A stretch of DNA of 64,000 nt from Faecalicatena_A orotica (GCF_040545875.1 NZ_JBEPMR010000001.1), one strand, 5' to 3'. Shown: positions 51,597 through 60,860, counted from the stretch's first letter. Numbers and translations are program-made. Notes: generated by a model from the sequence alone, not told the origin.

Positions 51597-52931
51597 ATGA
51601 TGGACAAAAATATTTTTGTAGAACTCCTTATCCAGCACCAGTTCAAGGCTGTGAGGAGTATTTTGGATGTCATGAACGAAGTGGACATAGCCTCCCTTCT
51701 TTCAGAATTAGATGACAAAGAGCTGGCACTCGCATTCCGCCTGATTTCCAAAGATAAGGCAGCGGAAGTTTTCGCTAACATGAATAATTCCATGCAGACT
51801 TATCTTGTGGAAATGTTTACAGAAAAGGAACTGCGGGAGCTGCTGGACGATTTATATATGGATGATACCGTGGACCTGCTGGAGGAACTCCCGGCAAATC
51901 TGGTTACCCGTATTCTGGATACGGTCAGCCAGTCAGAGAGAAATATGATCAACCTTCTCTTGAATTACCCGGACGACAGCGCGGGAAGTATCATGACAAC
52001 AGAATACGTGGGTCTGAGACAGTCCATGACTGTTGAGGAATCGATGGCCCATATTAAAAGGACCGGGATCCACAAGGAAACCATTTACACCTGTTATGTA
52101 ACAGATAAAAGAAAACTGATCGGAATCGTCACTGCAAAAGAACTGATGACCTCCGATGACAATGCCGTGATCAGCGACCTGATGGAAACAGAGATCATTT
52201 CCGTCAGCACGCATACAGATAAGGAAGAAGTTGCACAGCTTTTCAGAAAGTATGACCTGCTGGCAATTCCCGTTCTGGATGCAGAGGGATTGATGGTCGG
52301 AATCGTTACCTTCGACGATGCAATGGACGTTATGGTAGAAGAGGCAACTGAAGATATCACAAAGATGGCCGCTATGAGCCCGAGTGAGCAGAGTTACTTT
52401 GAGACATCCGTGTTCAGCCACGCAAAACACCGTATTGCATGGCTGCTTGTCCTGATGTTCTCCGCGACACTCACAGGAACCATCATCACGAAGTACGAGG
52501 ATGCGTTCGCCGCGATTCCCCTGCTTGTATCATTTATCCCCATGCTGATGGACACCGGCGGTAACTGCGGTTCCCAGAGTTCAACACTGATTATCCGCGG
52601 TATCGCGCTGAACGAAATCCAGTTCCGGGATATTTTCCGCGTCATGTTTAAGGAATTCCGCGTCTCGATTATAGTCGGAGTCGTACTGGCGCTGGCTAAC
52701 GGAGTGCGTATCCTGATTATGTACCACGATGTGTCACTGGCACTGGTCATTGGATTGTCCCTTTCTGTGACAATCGTTATATCAAAACTGATCGGCTGCA
52801 TGCTGCCGCTCCTTGCAAAAAAGGTAAATCTGGACCCGGCCATTATGGCAGCACCACTGATTACTACGATGGTAGATACTTGTTCTATACTTGTATACTT
52901 TAACATTGCGACACATGTATTTGCTTTATGA
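51597..52931 (+). CDS. mgtE: MgtE family magnesium transporter
   Basis: Magnesium channel, 444 residues. The N-terminal superhelical domain and two CBS domains (about 125-245: YPDDSAGSIMTTEYVGLRQS; VTAKELMTSDDNAVISDLME) sense cytosolic magnesium; five membrane spans follow from about residue 275, with the pore motif MDTGGNCGSQSSTLIIRG. GGAG lies 8 bases before the ATG. A second frame with a good ribosome-binding site starts at 51530 and overlaps the beginning of mgtE out of frame; whether it is translated is unknown. Confidence 0.95.
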   Translation: MMDKNIFVELLIQHQFKAVRSILDVMNEVDIASLLSELDDKELALAFRLISKDKAAEVFANMNNSMQTYLVEMFTEKELRELLDDLYMDDTVDLLEELPANLVTRILDTVSQSERNMINLLLNYPDDSAGSIMTTEYVGLRQSMTVEESMAHIKRTGIHKETIYTCYVTDKRKLIGIVTAKELMTSDDNAVISDLMETEIISVSTHTDKEEVAQLFRKYDLLAIPVLDAEGLMVGIVTFDDAMDVMVEEATEDITKMAAMSPSEQSYFETSVFSHAKHRIAWLLVLMFSATLTGTIITKYEDAFAAIPLLVSFIPMLMDTGGNCGSQSSTLIIRGIALNEIQFRDIFRVMFKEFRVSIIVGVVLALANGVRILIMYHDVSLALVIGLSLSVTIVISKLIGCMLPLLAKKVNLDPAIMAAPLITTMVDTCSILVYFNIATHVFAL

Positions 52932-52959
52932 ACCAATACACTTTCCGGCAGGAAAAAAC

Positions 52960-52998
52960 GGCTGGCGCAAAAGAATTTTTCATTCCTTTGCACCAGCC
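52960..52998. terminator. Terminator between convergent mgtE and ilvE
   Basis: GGCTGGCGCAAA and TTTGCACCAGCC pair over about 12 bp with one bulge, followed on the plus strand by AATTTTATTTT; on the minus strand by CGTTTTTTCC. It can serve both genes. Confidence 0.8.
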
Positions 52999-53018
52999 AA
53001 TTTTATTTTCGATATTTT

Positions 53019-54044
53019 CTATTCAATTACTCTGATCCATCCCTCAGGTGCCTCGATATGCCCCATCTGGATTCCGGTCAGGGTATCGTACAGCTTCTGG
53101 ATCGTCGGTCCCATCTTTTCCATGCCGCTTGGCAGGCAGATTTCCTTACCGTGGTCTACAATCTTGCCGACCGGTGAGATGACAGCAGCCGTTCCACACA
53201 ATCCGCATTCGGCAAAATCCTTCACCTCTTCCAGATATACGTCTCTCTCTTCCACTTCCAGTCCCAGATAGTGTTCTGCCACATAAAGCAGGGAACGTCT
53301 TGTAATGGAAGGAAGGATCGTGTCAGAATGAGGTGTTACAACTTTATTATCCTTTGTTATAAAGATAAAGTTCGCCCCGCCCGTCTCTTCTACTTTTGTT
53401 CTCGTTGCAGAATCAAGGTACATATTCTCATCAAATCCATTGGCATGTGCTGTTACGATAGCATGAAGGCTCATTGCATAGTTAAGGCCCGCCTTGATAT
53501 GTCCTGTTCCTCTCGGCGCTGCCCTGTCGAAATCTGATACGCAAAGAGTCAGAGGTTTTACACCGCCCTTGAAGTACGGGCCCACCGGTGTTGCAAATAC
53601 ACGGAACTGGTACTCATCTGCCGGTTTTACTCCAATGACCGGATTGATTCCAAACATATATGGCCTAATATATAAAGTCGCTCCTGATCCACATGGCGGC
53701 ACATAGGCTGCATTGGCTCTGACAACCTGCTCCACAGCCTCCACAAAACGGTCAGCCGGGAAAGACGGCATCTCGAGTCTCTTTGCAGAATCAACCATAC
53801 GCTGGGCATTCAGGTCCGGACGGAATGTGACGATACGTCCGCCCTCTGTCGTATATGCCTTTAACCCTTCAAAAATCGTCTGTGCGTACTGGAGCACACC
53901 TGCACACTCACTCATCGTAATGTTGGCGTCTTCTGTCAGACCGCCTTCATCCCATTTACCATCTTTAAAATTGGAAACATATCTCTTGTCTGTTGTGATG
54001 TATCCAAACCCCAGATTCTCCCAGTCAATGTTTTTCTTATCCAT
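53019..54044 (-). CDS. ilvE: Branched-chain amino acid aminotransferase
   Basis: PLP aminotransferase for valine, leucine and isoleucine, 341 residues. The PLP lysine is in GTGHIKAGLNYAMSLHA; YIRPYMFGINPVIGVKPA, SATRTKVEETGGANFIFI and ECGLCGTAAVISPVG are family motifs of the class IV fold. The frame begins at 54059, but GGAGG stands 8 bases before the ATG at 54044, which opens MDKKNIDWENLGFGY. It follows ilvN on the same strand with a 136-base gap. Confidence 0.95.
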   Translation of the reverse strand: MDKKNIDWENLGFGYITTDKRYVSNFKDGKWDEGGLTEDANITMSECAGVLQYAQTIFEGLKAYTTEGGRIVTFRPDLNAQRMVDSAKRLEMPSFPADRFVEAVEQVVRANAAYVPPCGSGATLYIRPYMFGINPVIGVKPADEYQFRVFATPVGPYFKGGVKPLTLCVSDFDRAAPRGTGHIKAGLNYAMSLHAIVTAHANGFDENMYLDSATRTKVEETGGANFIFITKDNKVVTPHSDTILPSITRRSLLYVAEHYLGLEVEERDVYLEEVKDFAECGLCGTAAVISPVGKIVDHGKEICLPSGMEKMGPTIQKLYDTLTGIQMGHIEAPEGWIRVIE

Positions 54045-54180
54045 CCGTATCTCCTCCATTCCTCTGCTTTCACGCAGTCCAAAACTGTCTTTGTGCCAAT
54101 TATAATACTTTCATTTACAAAATTCAAGAGTGCGCTCTGTTTTTATTCCTTTTCAAGCCTTATGAATTATCAAACACACT

Positions 54181-54690
54181 CTAGCGCTCCATCATGCTGA
54201 TTGATTCGATTCCCACACTTCCCCCACGCACCACTTCTATATTCTTAAACTCCTCTTTCATCAGCTTTATGACCGCATCATTCTTCGTTGCAGTCTGCAC
54301 AAATTCAAGAAGAAGGCTGTCTTTTCCATAATCTATGACCCTTGCCTTGAAAGTCTCGGCGATCTGGAACAGCTCCACTTTATCTTCCTGCGTGCACTTT
54401 CTGACTTTGACATACAGGATTTCCTTCATCCTCACAAATATATCAGTAAAATCAATCACCTTTATGACTTCCACCAGACGGTTCAGCTGCTTTTTAATCT
54501 GTTCAAATGTCTCATCGTCACTAACCGTTGCTATGGTCATCCTTGAAATCGTCGGATCTTCCGTCGTACCTACTGTCAGACTGTCCAGGTTATATGACTT
54601 TCCGGAAAACAGTCCTGATATTTTAGACAGCACGCCCACCTGGTTCTCTACATATAATGAAATCCATCTCTTTTTTAAGTTATTATCCAT
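54181..54690 (-). CDS. ilvN: Acetolactate synthase small (regulatory) subunit
   Basis: Regulatory subunit, 169 residues, with an N-terminal ACT domain (RWISLYVENQVGVLSKISGL; GTTEDPTISRMTIATVSDDE) that binds valine for feedback control and a C-terminal domain (GKDSLLLEFVQTATKNDAVI). It follows ilvB by 59 bases and has AAAGGAG before its ATG. Confidence 0.95.
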   Translation of the reverse strand: MDNNLKKRWISLYVENQVGVLSKISGLFSGKSYNLDSLTVGTTEDPTISRMTIATVSDDETFEQIKKQLNRLVEVIKVIDFTDIFVRMKEILYVKVRKCTQEDKVELFQIAETFKARVIDYGKDSLLLEFVQTATKNDAVIKLMKEEFKNIEVVRGGSVGIESISMMER

Positions 54691-54749
54691 ACTCTTCTCT
54701 CCTTTCGCGGGCAGAAAGCAGCTTTTCCTTCCTGCCCCGCCATTTACGT

Positions 54750-56468
54750 TTAGCAGTCCATGATCATCTCTTCCAGCGTACCGCCCGGCTGGATCATCGG
54801 ATATACCATCTCTTCCGGGTCAATGATAAATTCAATCAAAGTCGGAACTTTCGTATTCTTCTTTGCTTCCTCAAAAGCAGCCGCAATTTCCTCTTTCTTC
54901 GTTACCCGGATGCCTTTTGCCCCGTAGCTCTCTGCCAGTTTTACAAAATCCGGCGTGTACTCCGGCATCTCCTGTCCTTCTGTCCTGCGGAACAGTGCTC
55001 CGGAACGCAGATTTGTCATTCCATATCTTTTGCCATAAAATAGTTTCTGCCACTGACGTACCATGCCGAGATATGTGTTATTAAATACACAGAGCACCAT
55101 CGGAAGTTCTTCCAGTACTGCCGTTGCAAATTCCTGAATATTCATCTGCATTCCGCCGTCGCCGGAGATTGCAATGACCGGTGTATCCGGATTACCCAGT
55201 TTCGCCCCGATTGCTCCCGGGAAACCGTATCCCATTGTACCGAGACCGCCGGACATAATGATTTTTTTCTTAGCCGTAATCTCCACATACTGCGCCGCAA
55301 ACATCTGGTGCTGCCCTACATCTGTTACTACGATTGCCTCGTCAAACTGGCGGTTCAGTTCATCTATGATATCCCTCGGGCCCATCTGTGCATGCTTTTT
55401 CATGGTCAGGGGATGTTCTTCCTGCCATGAATCAATTACTTTCAGCCATTCCCCTGTATCGCATGGTTCAACATACTCCTGCATTTTTAAAACTGCTTCT
55501 TTCGCATCGGCAACGATTGGAATATCAACATGGATGTTTCTGGATATCGCCGCCGTGTCTATATCGATATGTACGATTTGTGCCTTCGGGGCAAATGCAT
55601 GCAGTTTGCCTGTGATCCTGTCATTAAATCTGGTGCCGATAGAAAACAAAAGGTCGCATTCGCTGACAGCCATATTCGCCGCATATGCACCGTGCATACC
55701 GAGATTTCCGATATAAAGAGGATGATTTGTCGGGATGGCCCCTCTTCCCATTACTGTTGTGATAACCGGTATATTTGTCTTCTCCGCAACCTCGGTAAAA
55801 ATATCGTTGGCATGTGCGATGTTCACTCCCCCGCCCGCAAGGAACAGCGGGCGCTCTGCTTTATTCAGCATCTTGATCGCTTTTTTCAGCTGGCCGATAT
55901 GAACACTTGTGTTCGGCTTATAGCCGCGGATATTCACGTCTGCCGGATATTCCGGGCTTCCCAGCTCTGACATAACATCTTTGGGCAGGTCAATCAGTAC
56001 AGGCCCCGGCTTGCCTGTTCTTGCGATATAAAAGGCTTCTTTGATGATTCGTCCGAGGTCTTCTCTATTCCGTACTGTCACACCATATTTTGTAATGCTT
56101 CTTGTAATCCCTACAATATCTACTTCCTGAAATGCATCGTTTCCAATCAGATGTCTTGCCACCTGGCCGGTAAAACATACAAGCGGAACGCTGTCATAGT
56201 TCGCGGTAGCGAGCCCTGTCACAAGGTTTGTCGCTCCCGGTCCGCTCGTTACCAGACAAACGCCAACTTTCCCCGTCGTCCTCGCGTAAGCATCTGCCTC
56301 ATGCACAAGCGCCTGCTCATGTCTCGGAAGGATCACCCGGATATCACTCTGCTTATACAATTCATCACTGATATCGATTGTACAAGCTCCCGGATAACCG
56401 AAGAGTGTGTCCACTCCCTCCTCTTTCAATGCCTTCACCAACAATTTGTTACCTGAAATCTGTCTCAT
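54750..56468 (-). CDS. ilvB: Acetolactate synthase large subunit
   Basis: Thiamin diphosphate enzyme making acetolactate or acetohydroxybutyrate, 572 residues. The activating glutamate lies in LPRHEQALVHEADAYART, and the thiamin site is GDGGMQMNIQEFATAV. The central FAD region and the GLGTMGYGFPGAIGAKLGNP motif are present. The open frame goes on to 56579 into repeat C, but AAAGGAGG stands 8 bases before the ATG at 56468. It is controlled by a T-box leader. Confidence 0.96.
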   Translation of the reverse strand: MRQISGNKLLVKALKEEGVDTLFGYPGACTIDISDELYKQSDIRVILPRHEQALVHEADAYARTTGKVGVCLVTSGPGATNLVTGLATANYDSVPLVCFTGQVARHLIGNDAFQEVDIVGITRSITKYGVTVRNREDLGRIIKEAFYIARTGKPGPVLIDLPKDVMSELGSPEYPADVNIRGYKPNTSVHIGQLKKAIKMLNKAERPLFLAGGGVNIAHANDIFTEVAEKTNIPVITTVMGRGAIPTNHPLYIGNLGMHGAYAANMAVSECDLLFSIGTRFNDRITGKLHAFAPKAQIVHIDIDTAAISRNIHVDIPIVADAKEAVLKMQEYVEPCDTGEWLKVIDSWQEEHPLTMKKHAQMGPRDIIDELNRQFDEAIVVTDVGQHQMFAAQYVEITAKKKIIMSGGLGTMGYGFPGAIGAKLGNPDTPVIAISGDGGMQMNIQEFATAVLEELPMVLCVFNNTYLGMVRQWQKLFYGKRYGMTNLRSGALFRRTEGQEMPEYTPDFVKLAESYGAKGIRVTKKEEIAAAFEEAKKNTKVPTLIEFIIDPEEMVYPMIQPGGTLEEMIMDC

Positions 56469-56540
56469 ACATATACCTCCTTTAACTTCCCCAGTGGTTT
56501 TTTTCCAGAGGCCCTGAATAATCCCCTGTAAGCTAAAATA

Positions 56541-56666
56541 GAGTTTCGCTTGCGAAACTCGCGCCTGCGGCGGTCGCACTGCGACATCTACAGCTTACGC
56601 CGCAGTGCGCATCCCGCCGGGAAGACTTTTTATTTCATAGGACGTACTTCCCTATGAAATAAAAAG
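56541..56666 (-). repeat. Dispersed palindromic repeat, copy C (ilvB leader)
   Basis: The longest copy: GAGTTTCGC-TT-GCGAAACTC, CGCGCCTGCGGCGG, CGCACTGCG with CGCAGTGCG, CCCGCCGGGA, and the terminal hairpin CTTTTTATTTCATAGG with its perfect complement. It lies between the T-box terminator and ilvB, and its terminal hairpin begins with the very thymine run that ends the T-box terminator. Confidence 0.85.
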
Positions 56667-56959
56667 CCCTAAGCTATAATTAGCTTAGGGCGAATCTGCA
56701 ATCCGTGTTACCACCTAACTTCAGAGAGTCTTCTCTCTGCACTCTGCCAGTACGGGAACTTCTTCCGATACTGCTTCCCTGTAACGTAGGAACTACGTTG
56801 GAGCCTACTTAGGATTCTTCCTGTTCGGTCCACTGCTCAGAGGCTACTTCCATAATCCCTTCACGAAGGCTTCCACCTGCCGCCTTCTCTCTTGGCATCT
56901 GAGAATTATGTACTCCTCCCCGTCTTAGCATTTCACCAGTTATGTTTTCATAAAAGTTA
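56666..56959 (-). ncRNA. T-box leader of the ilv operon with terminator
   Basis: On the minus strand the leader begins with a stem I region containing AGTA and AGAGA-type T-box elements, then the T-box core AGGTGGTAACACGG (complement of 56702-56716), then the terminator GCCCTAAGCTA-ATTA-TAGCTTAGGGC (56666-56691, 11-bp perfect stem) followed by CTTTTTATTT (the ATTA loop reads TAAT on the plus strand). The TGGT bulge would pair with an ACCA tRNA end, as for tRNAs of isoleucine, leucine and valine. I could not fix the specifier codon with confidence. The leader senses uncharged tRNA and lets ilvBN be read when branched-chain amino acids are short. Confidence 0.88.
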
Positions 56960-56965
56960 GTTTTA

Positions 56966-56994
56966 ATTATAATGTGTGTATTTAACTTTGTCAA
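56966..56994 (-). promoter_or_regulatory. Promoter of the ilvBN operon
   Basis: A full-consensus promoter on the minus strand: TTGACA (56994-56989), 17 bases, TATAAT (56971-56966). Start near 56959, at the beginning of the T-box. Confidence 0.88.
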
Positions 56995-57052
56995 TGCCGG
57001 ATTCTTGATGTTTCTTATCTTTTATCAAAATGAACAGTAACAAACAATACTT

Positions 57053-57688
57053 CTATGCCACAAAATACTGCCCAGCTGCAAGAAGATACACCGCCAGATA
57101 GTACAGCACAAGCAGGACCGCGCTGTATGCGCGCCGGCGTTTTCCACTCAAATGGCTCCATCCAAGGATCGTGTCCGAGACAACAAAGCAGACGCCCCCG
57201 ATCCCGGTCAGCACGGCAGGAAGAGCAAAATGCTGTATGCCAAGTGACACCGCCATTGCTGCCATCACACAGAGCAGGGCCGCATAGGCCAGCCCCGGAA
57301 CCAGCAGGTTCTCAAGGTCTTTTAAATAACGCCTCACGGCCACAAACATCATACCGTAAAGAATCACAAAACATCCGGCCACATACCACGATGCCGCACC
57401 CATGTATAAAAATCCTGTAATTACACAGATATGGCCGATACCAAAGGAAGCCACTCCTGTGAGGAACCAGATTTCCAGTAGGACATCGGCCGCCATATAA
57501 AAGACCACGCCTGCAAAAATCCACCAGGCTGAAACTTCCTCCGTCACCGCCGCACGGTACAGTGCAAGCAGCACAGGCATAAATGTGGCGAGTGCCTTGA
57601 ATACAAGCGGCTTCCTGCTTCCGCTTTCCTTCCAGAAAAAGTAAATCAGCCCGAAACCGGCCATCAGGACCGCAGCTGCAGCTAACAT
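57053..57688 (-). CDS. YhhN family membrane protein (lysoplasmalogenase-like)
   Basis: Integral membrane protein of 211 residues with about eight short spans, matching the YhhN/TMEM86 family by pattern (GVVFYMAADVLLEIWF; VVSDTILGWSHLSGKRRR near the end, with the conserved SD and W). Relatives hydrolyse the vinyl ether bond of lysoplasmalogens; many clostridia make plasmalogens, so the role is plausible. AGGGAGG stands before the ATG. It follows the ilv leader on the same strand but the genes are unlinked in function. Confidence 0.75.
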   Translation of the reverse strand: MLAAAAVLMAGFGLIYFFWKESGSRKPLVFKALATFMPVLLALYRAAVTEEVSAWWIFAGVVFYMAADVLLEIWFLTGVASFGIGHICVITGFLYMGAASWYVAGCFVILYGMMFVAVRRYLKDLENLLVPGLAYAALLCVMAAMAVSLGIQHFALPAVLTGIGGVCFVVSDTILGWSHLSGKRRRAYSAVLLVLYYLAVYLLAAGQYFVA

Positions 57689-57766
57689 GAGTTTTCCTCC
57701 CTAAGCAGATTACTGGTTACTGTTCAAATGATGCTGTGCATCCCCGCAGGGCGTGCACAGTAACGT

Positions 57767-58600
57767 TTATTTTTTGCGCAGGGCACCGCTCTTAACCCCA
57801 CCGGCGATCGTATAGACAAGCAGGGCACCCATGTTTACAATCACGACACTCGCTCCTGCCGGAGTCGCGCACAGGTAGGAAATAGATATCCCGACAAACA
57901 AACAGATCACCGATACTATTGCAGAGTTTATTATGACACTTTTAAATGTCTTGCACACTCTCATGGACGTCAGGGCCGGGAAGATGATCAGGCTGGAAAT
58001 CAGCAATGCCCCCATCATGCGCATTCCCAGCACAATCGTGACTGCTGTTAGAACCGCGATCAGAGTATTATACAGATTCGCCTTTACACCGGTCGCCTGT
58101 GCAAATGTCTCGTCAAAAGTAATTGCAAATATTTTGTTATAAAAGATCACATACAGAATCAATACGGCAGCTGAAAGTGCGATACTCAGCTCCACATCCC
58201 CGCTGCTCATTGCGAGTATACTGCCGAACATATAATTGTAAACATCCGTATTCATCCCGGTTGTCATGGAAATCACCATGACCCCCACGGCCAGCGCTCC
58301 TGTAGAAATCAGCGCAATCGCTGCATCCCCTTTTATCTTGCTGTTCCCGCTGATTCGAAGAAGCAGCACAGCCGCCAGAATAACAATCGGTATGGCAACA
58401 GCAAGCGGGGCCGCATTCATTGCAGTAGCAATCGCGAGCGCACCGAACCCGACATGTGAAAGCCCGTCCCCGATCATGGAATAACGCTTCAATACAAGGC
58501 TGACCCCCAGAAGTGCCGAACACAGAGACACCAGTGACCCGACCAGAATTGCCCGGACCATAAAGGGATAAGAAAACATCTCGATCAGTTTCTCAGCCAT
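57767..58600 (-). CDS. znuB: Metal ABC transporter permease, ZnuB type
   Basis: Membrane subunit of a zinc or manganese importer, 277 residues, with about eight spans. SVVLSLCSALLGVSLVLKRYSMIGDGLSHVGFG-type sequence (seen as GVSLVLKRYSMIGDGLSHV) is the family hallmark. The frame starts with GTG at 58609, overlapping the ATPase gene; the ATG at 58600 is the more likely start. It closes the three-gene metal operon. Confidence 0.93.
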   Translation of the reverse strand: MAEKLIEMFSYPFMVRAILVGSLVSLCSALLGVSLVLKRYSMIGDGLSHVGFGALAIATAMNAAPLAVAIPIVILAAVLLLRISGNSKIKGDAAIALISTGALAVGVMVISMTTGMNTDVYNYMFGSILAMSSGDVELSIALSAAVLILYVIFYNKIFAITFDETFAQATGVKANLYNTLIAVLTAVTIVLGMRMMGALLISSLIIFPALTSMRVCKTFKSVIINSAIVSVICLFVGISISYLCATPAGASVVIVNMGALLVYTIAGGVKSGALRKK

Positions 58601-59306
58601 GATACTCACCGCCCTTCAAAAATGCTTTACCGACCTCACTGTTTTTATATTCCCCGGCACGGCCGAAAAACAGGGCCGTCTCCTGAAGGTGGAGGATATG
58701 GCTCGCATATTCCATCGTACTTTCTATATCATGGGACACCATAACAACGGCAATCCCTGATCTTTTATTGATTTCATTAATCAACTGGTAGAATTCCTGT
58801 GTCACGATTGGGTCCAGCCCGGTTACGGGTTCATCCAGAAGCAGCAGTTTTTTTGTCGCGCACAGCGCCCTTGCAAGGAGGACCCTCTGCTTCTGTCCGC
58901 CGGAAAGGTCCCGGAAGCACTGCTTTTCAAGATCACGGATACCCAAAAGTTCCATGTTCTCCCGCGCCTTTTCTTTATCGGCTGCCGTGTAAAACGGGCG
59001 AAATCCCCTGCTGTTGAGCCGCCCGGACAGCACGACTTCATAAACACTCGCCGGAAAATCCTTTTGCACATCATTTTGCTGCGGCAGATAACCGATCTCA
59101 TTCTGTTTCAGTCCGTCTCCTAATGTAATGCATCCTTTCACAGGCGACTTCAGTCCCAGAAGGCTCTTAACCAGTGTACTTTTCCCGGACCCATTTTCAC
59201 CCACGATGCAAAGATAGTCAGCCTGTCCGACCTCGAAAGATAAATCGTGTACGACGGTCTGTCCCTCATAGGCGATGGACAGGTCCTCACATTTAATTAA
59301 TGCCAT
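58593..59306 (-). CDS. znuC: Metal ABC transporter ATP-binding protein, ZnuC type
   Basis: ATPase subunit, 237 residues. Walker A GENGSGKSTL near residue 36, Q-loop in IGYLPQQNDVQKDFP, signature DLSGGQKQRVLLARAL, Walker B LLLLDEPVTGLD and the switch histidine in VMVSHD are complete. It overlaps both neighbours by a few bases, so the three proteins are made together. Confidence 0.95.
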   Translation of the reverse strand: MALIKCEDLSIAYEGQTVVHDLSFEVGQADYLCIVGENGSGKSTLVKSLLGLKSPVKGCITLGDGLKQNEIGYLPQQNDVQKDFPASVYEVVLSGRLNSRGFRPFYTAADKEKARENMELLGIRDLEKQCFRDLSGGQKQRVLLARALCATKKLLLLDEPVTGLDPIVTQEFYQLINEINKRSGIAVVMVSHDIESTMEYASHILHLQETALFFGRAGEYKNSEVGKAFLKGGEYHG

Positions 59307-60309
59307 CCGACAGCGCCTCCTTTAATGTCCCAACATTCTTCTCCATCATACTCAGATATGTTTCACCTGCACGGAACTGTTCAGCTGTGATATTGTGGCA
59401 GCTGTAAAAAACTTTCACCTCTGCTCCTGTAGCTTCTGCAATTGCTTTCGCAATATTATCATTGCTCAGTTCCATTTTTAACACAACAGGTATCTTCTCT
59501 TCCTTCACTTTATTAATCAGATATGCCATTGTTGCGGCACTTGGCTCTGTATCTGACGCACAGCCTGGAAACGCCGCATAATAATCAAGCCCGTATGCAT
59601 CGGCAAAATACCGGAACGGGAAACGGTCCCCGAACAGTACAGTATGTCCCAGCGCGTCTTTCACAACCTTTCGGAATTCACTGTCAAGATTTCTTAATTT
59701 TTCCGTATATGTTTTTTCCGCCTGCCTGTACGTTTCCTCATTCACAGAATCTTCCTGACAGAGAATTTCTGTAATGTTTTCCACAATCTTTACCGCATTC
59801 TTAGGAGATGTCCACACATGTTCGTCAAAAGCCCCCTCTTCTTCCTCTTCATGGCGTTCTTCCTTCATACCTGCAACGTGTTCTTCCTCTACAGTATCCA
59901 CACAGTCAACCAGGCGCAGTGTCCTGAGCTGTCCGCGGTCCACAGAGTCCAGAATATCCTCGACCCATTCATCATTCTCACCGCCTACGTAGATAAACAG
60001 GTCACATTTCTGGATATCAATGATATCTTTCGGCGTCGGTTCATAGGAATGACTCTCCTCACCCGGCTTCAGGAGCATCTTCAAATCAACCTTGTCCCCC
60101 GCAATCTGACGTACAAAATCGTACTGCGGAAAGATGGTCGTAACCACTTTTAGTTTTTCCATGTGCGCAGAGCCATTTTCCTGTTCCTCCTTTGCACACC
60201 CCTGCAGGAAGACCGCCGAAAGAACCAGTATGAGGATCAGGCTGCATACCTTTCCACGTTCCGCCCAGTCAGAAAACTTCCTGCATTTTAACCATTTATA
60301 TATCATCAT
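59293..60309 (-). CDS. znuA: Metal ABC transporter substrate-binding lipoprotein, ZnuA type
   Basis: Metal-binding lipoprotein, 338 residues. The lipobox LQGC puts the lipid on C38. Metal ligands of the cluster A-I family are visible as histidine in SHSYEPTPKD, histidine in DEHVWTSP, and the later glutamate/aspartate positions. A loop rich in histidine and glutamate (MKEERHEEEEEGAFDEH) stands between, typical of zinc-capturing members, so zinc is likelier than manganese. It starts the znuACB operon. Confidence 0.93.
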   Translation of the reverse strand: MMIYKWLKCRKFSDWAERGKVCSLILILVLSAVFLQGCAKEEQENGSAHMEKLKVVTTIFPQYDFVRQIAGDKVDLKMLLKPGEESHSYEPTPKDIIDIQKCDLFIYVGGENDEWVEDILDSVDRGQLRTLRLVDCVDTVEEEHVAGMKEERHEEEEEGAFDEHVWTSPKNAVKIVENITEILCQEDSVNEETYRQAEKTYTEKLRNLDSEFRKVVKDALGHTVLFGDRFPFRYFADAYGLDYYAAFPGCASDTEPSAATMAYLINKVKEEKIPVVLKMELSNDNIAKAIAEATGAEVKVFYSCHNITAEQFRAGETYLSMMEKNVGTLKEALSDGIN

Positions 60310-60350
60310 TCAATATTCACTTACCTTCTATCGTCAGATATCCCGCTTCT

Positions 60351-60842
60351 TTACAGACGGTTTTCATATTTCGTGAACATATATTCCAGATCAAAGCATG
60401 TCTGCTCCTCACTCACCTGTGTCATCTCCCAATTTTCCATTTCATCCAGATTAGGGAAAAACGTATCTGCCTGAAATGCATGGTCGATCTTGGTAATATA
60501 TGCCGTGTCACAGTAAGGAAGAAGCTGGCGGTACACGCTTTCCCCTCCTATCACATAGATATCGTCCGAATTATATTTTTCCAGTTCCTTATGCAGTTCC
60601 TCTAAAGTATGCACAATAATTGCATCTTTAACACGGTAATCTTTGTTGGATGTCAGTACAATGTTGGTCCTGTTCTTCAACGGCATCCCGTTCGGAAAGC
60701 TTTCCAGTGTCTTCCTGCCCATAACAATCACCTTCCCGGTCGTTGTCTCACGGAAAAACTTCATATCAGACGGTATGCTTACAAGTAACTTATTCTTATA
60801 GCCAATTCCCCAGTTTTTATCAGCTGCTGCAATTAGATTCAT
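60351..60842 (-). CDS. folA: Dihydrofolate reductase
   Basis: Reduces dihydrofolate with NADPH, 163 residues. MNLIAAADKNWGIGYKNKLL, the catalytic aspartate in IPSDMKFFRETT, VIVMGRKTLESFP and IYVIGGESVYRQLLP are the family motifs. It lies 18 bases after thyA, and regenerates the folate that thyA oxidises. Confidence 0.97.
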   Translation of the reverse strand: MNLIAAADKNWGIGYKNKLLVSIPSDMKFFRETTTGKVIVMGRKTLESFPNGMPLKNRTNIVLTSNKDYRVKDAIIVHTLEELHKELEKYNSDDIYVIGGESVYRQLLPYCDTAYITKIDHAFQADTFFPNLDEMENWEMTQVSEEQTCFDLEYMFTKYENRL

Positions 60843-60860
60843 TGTTCTTTCCTCCCTTTA

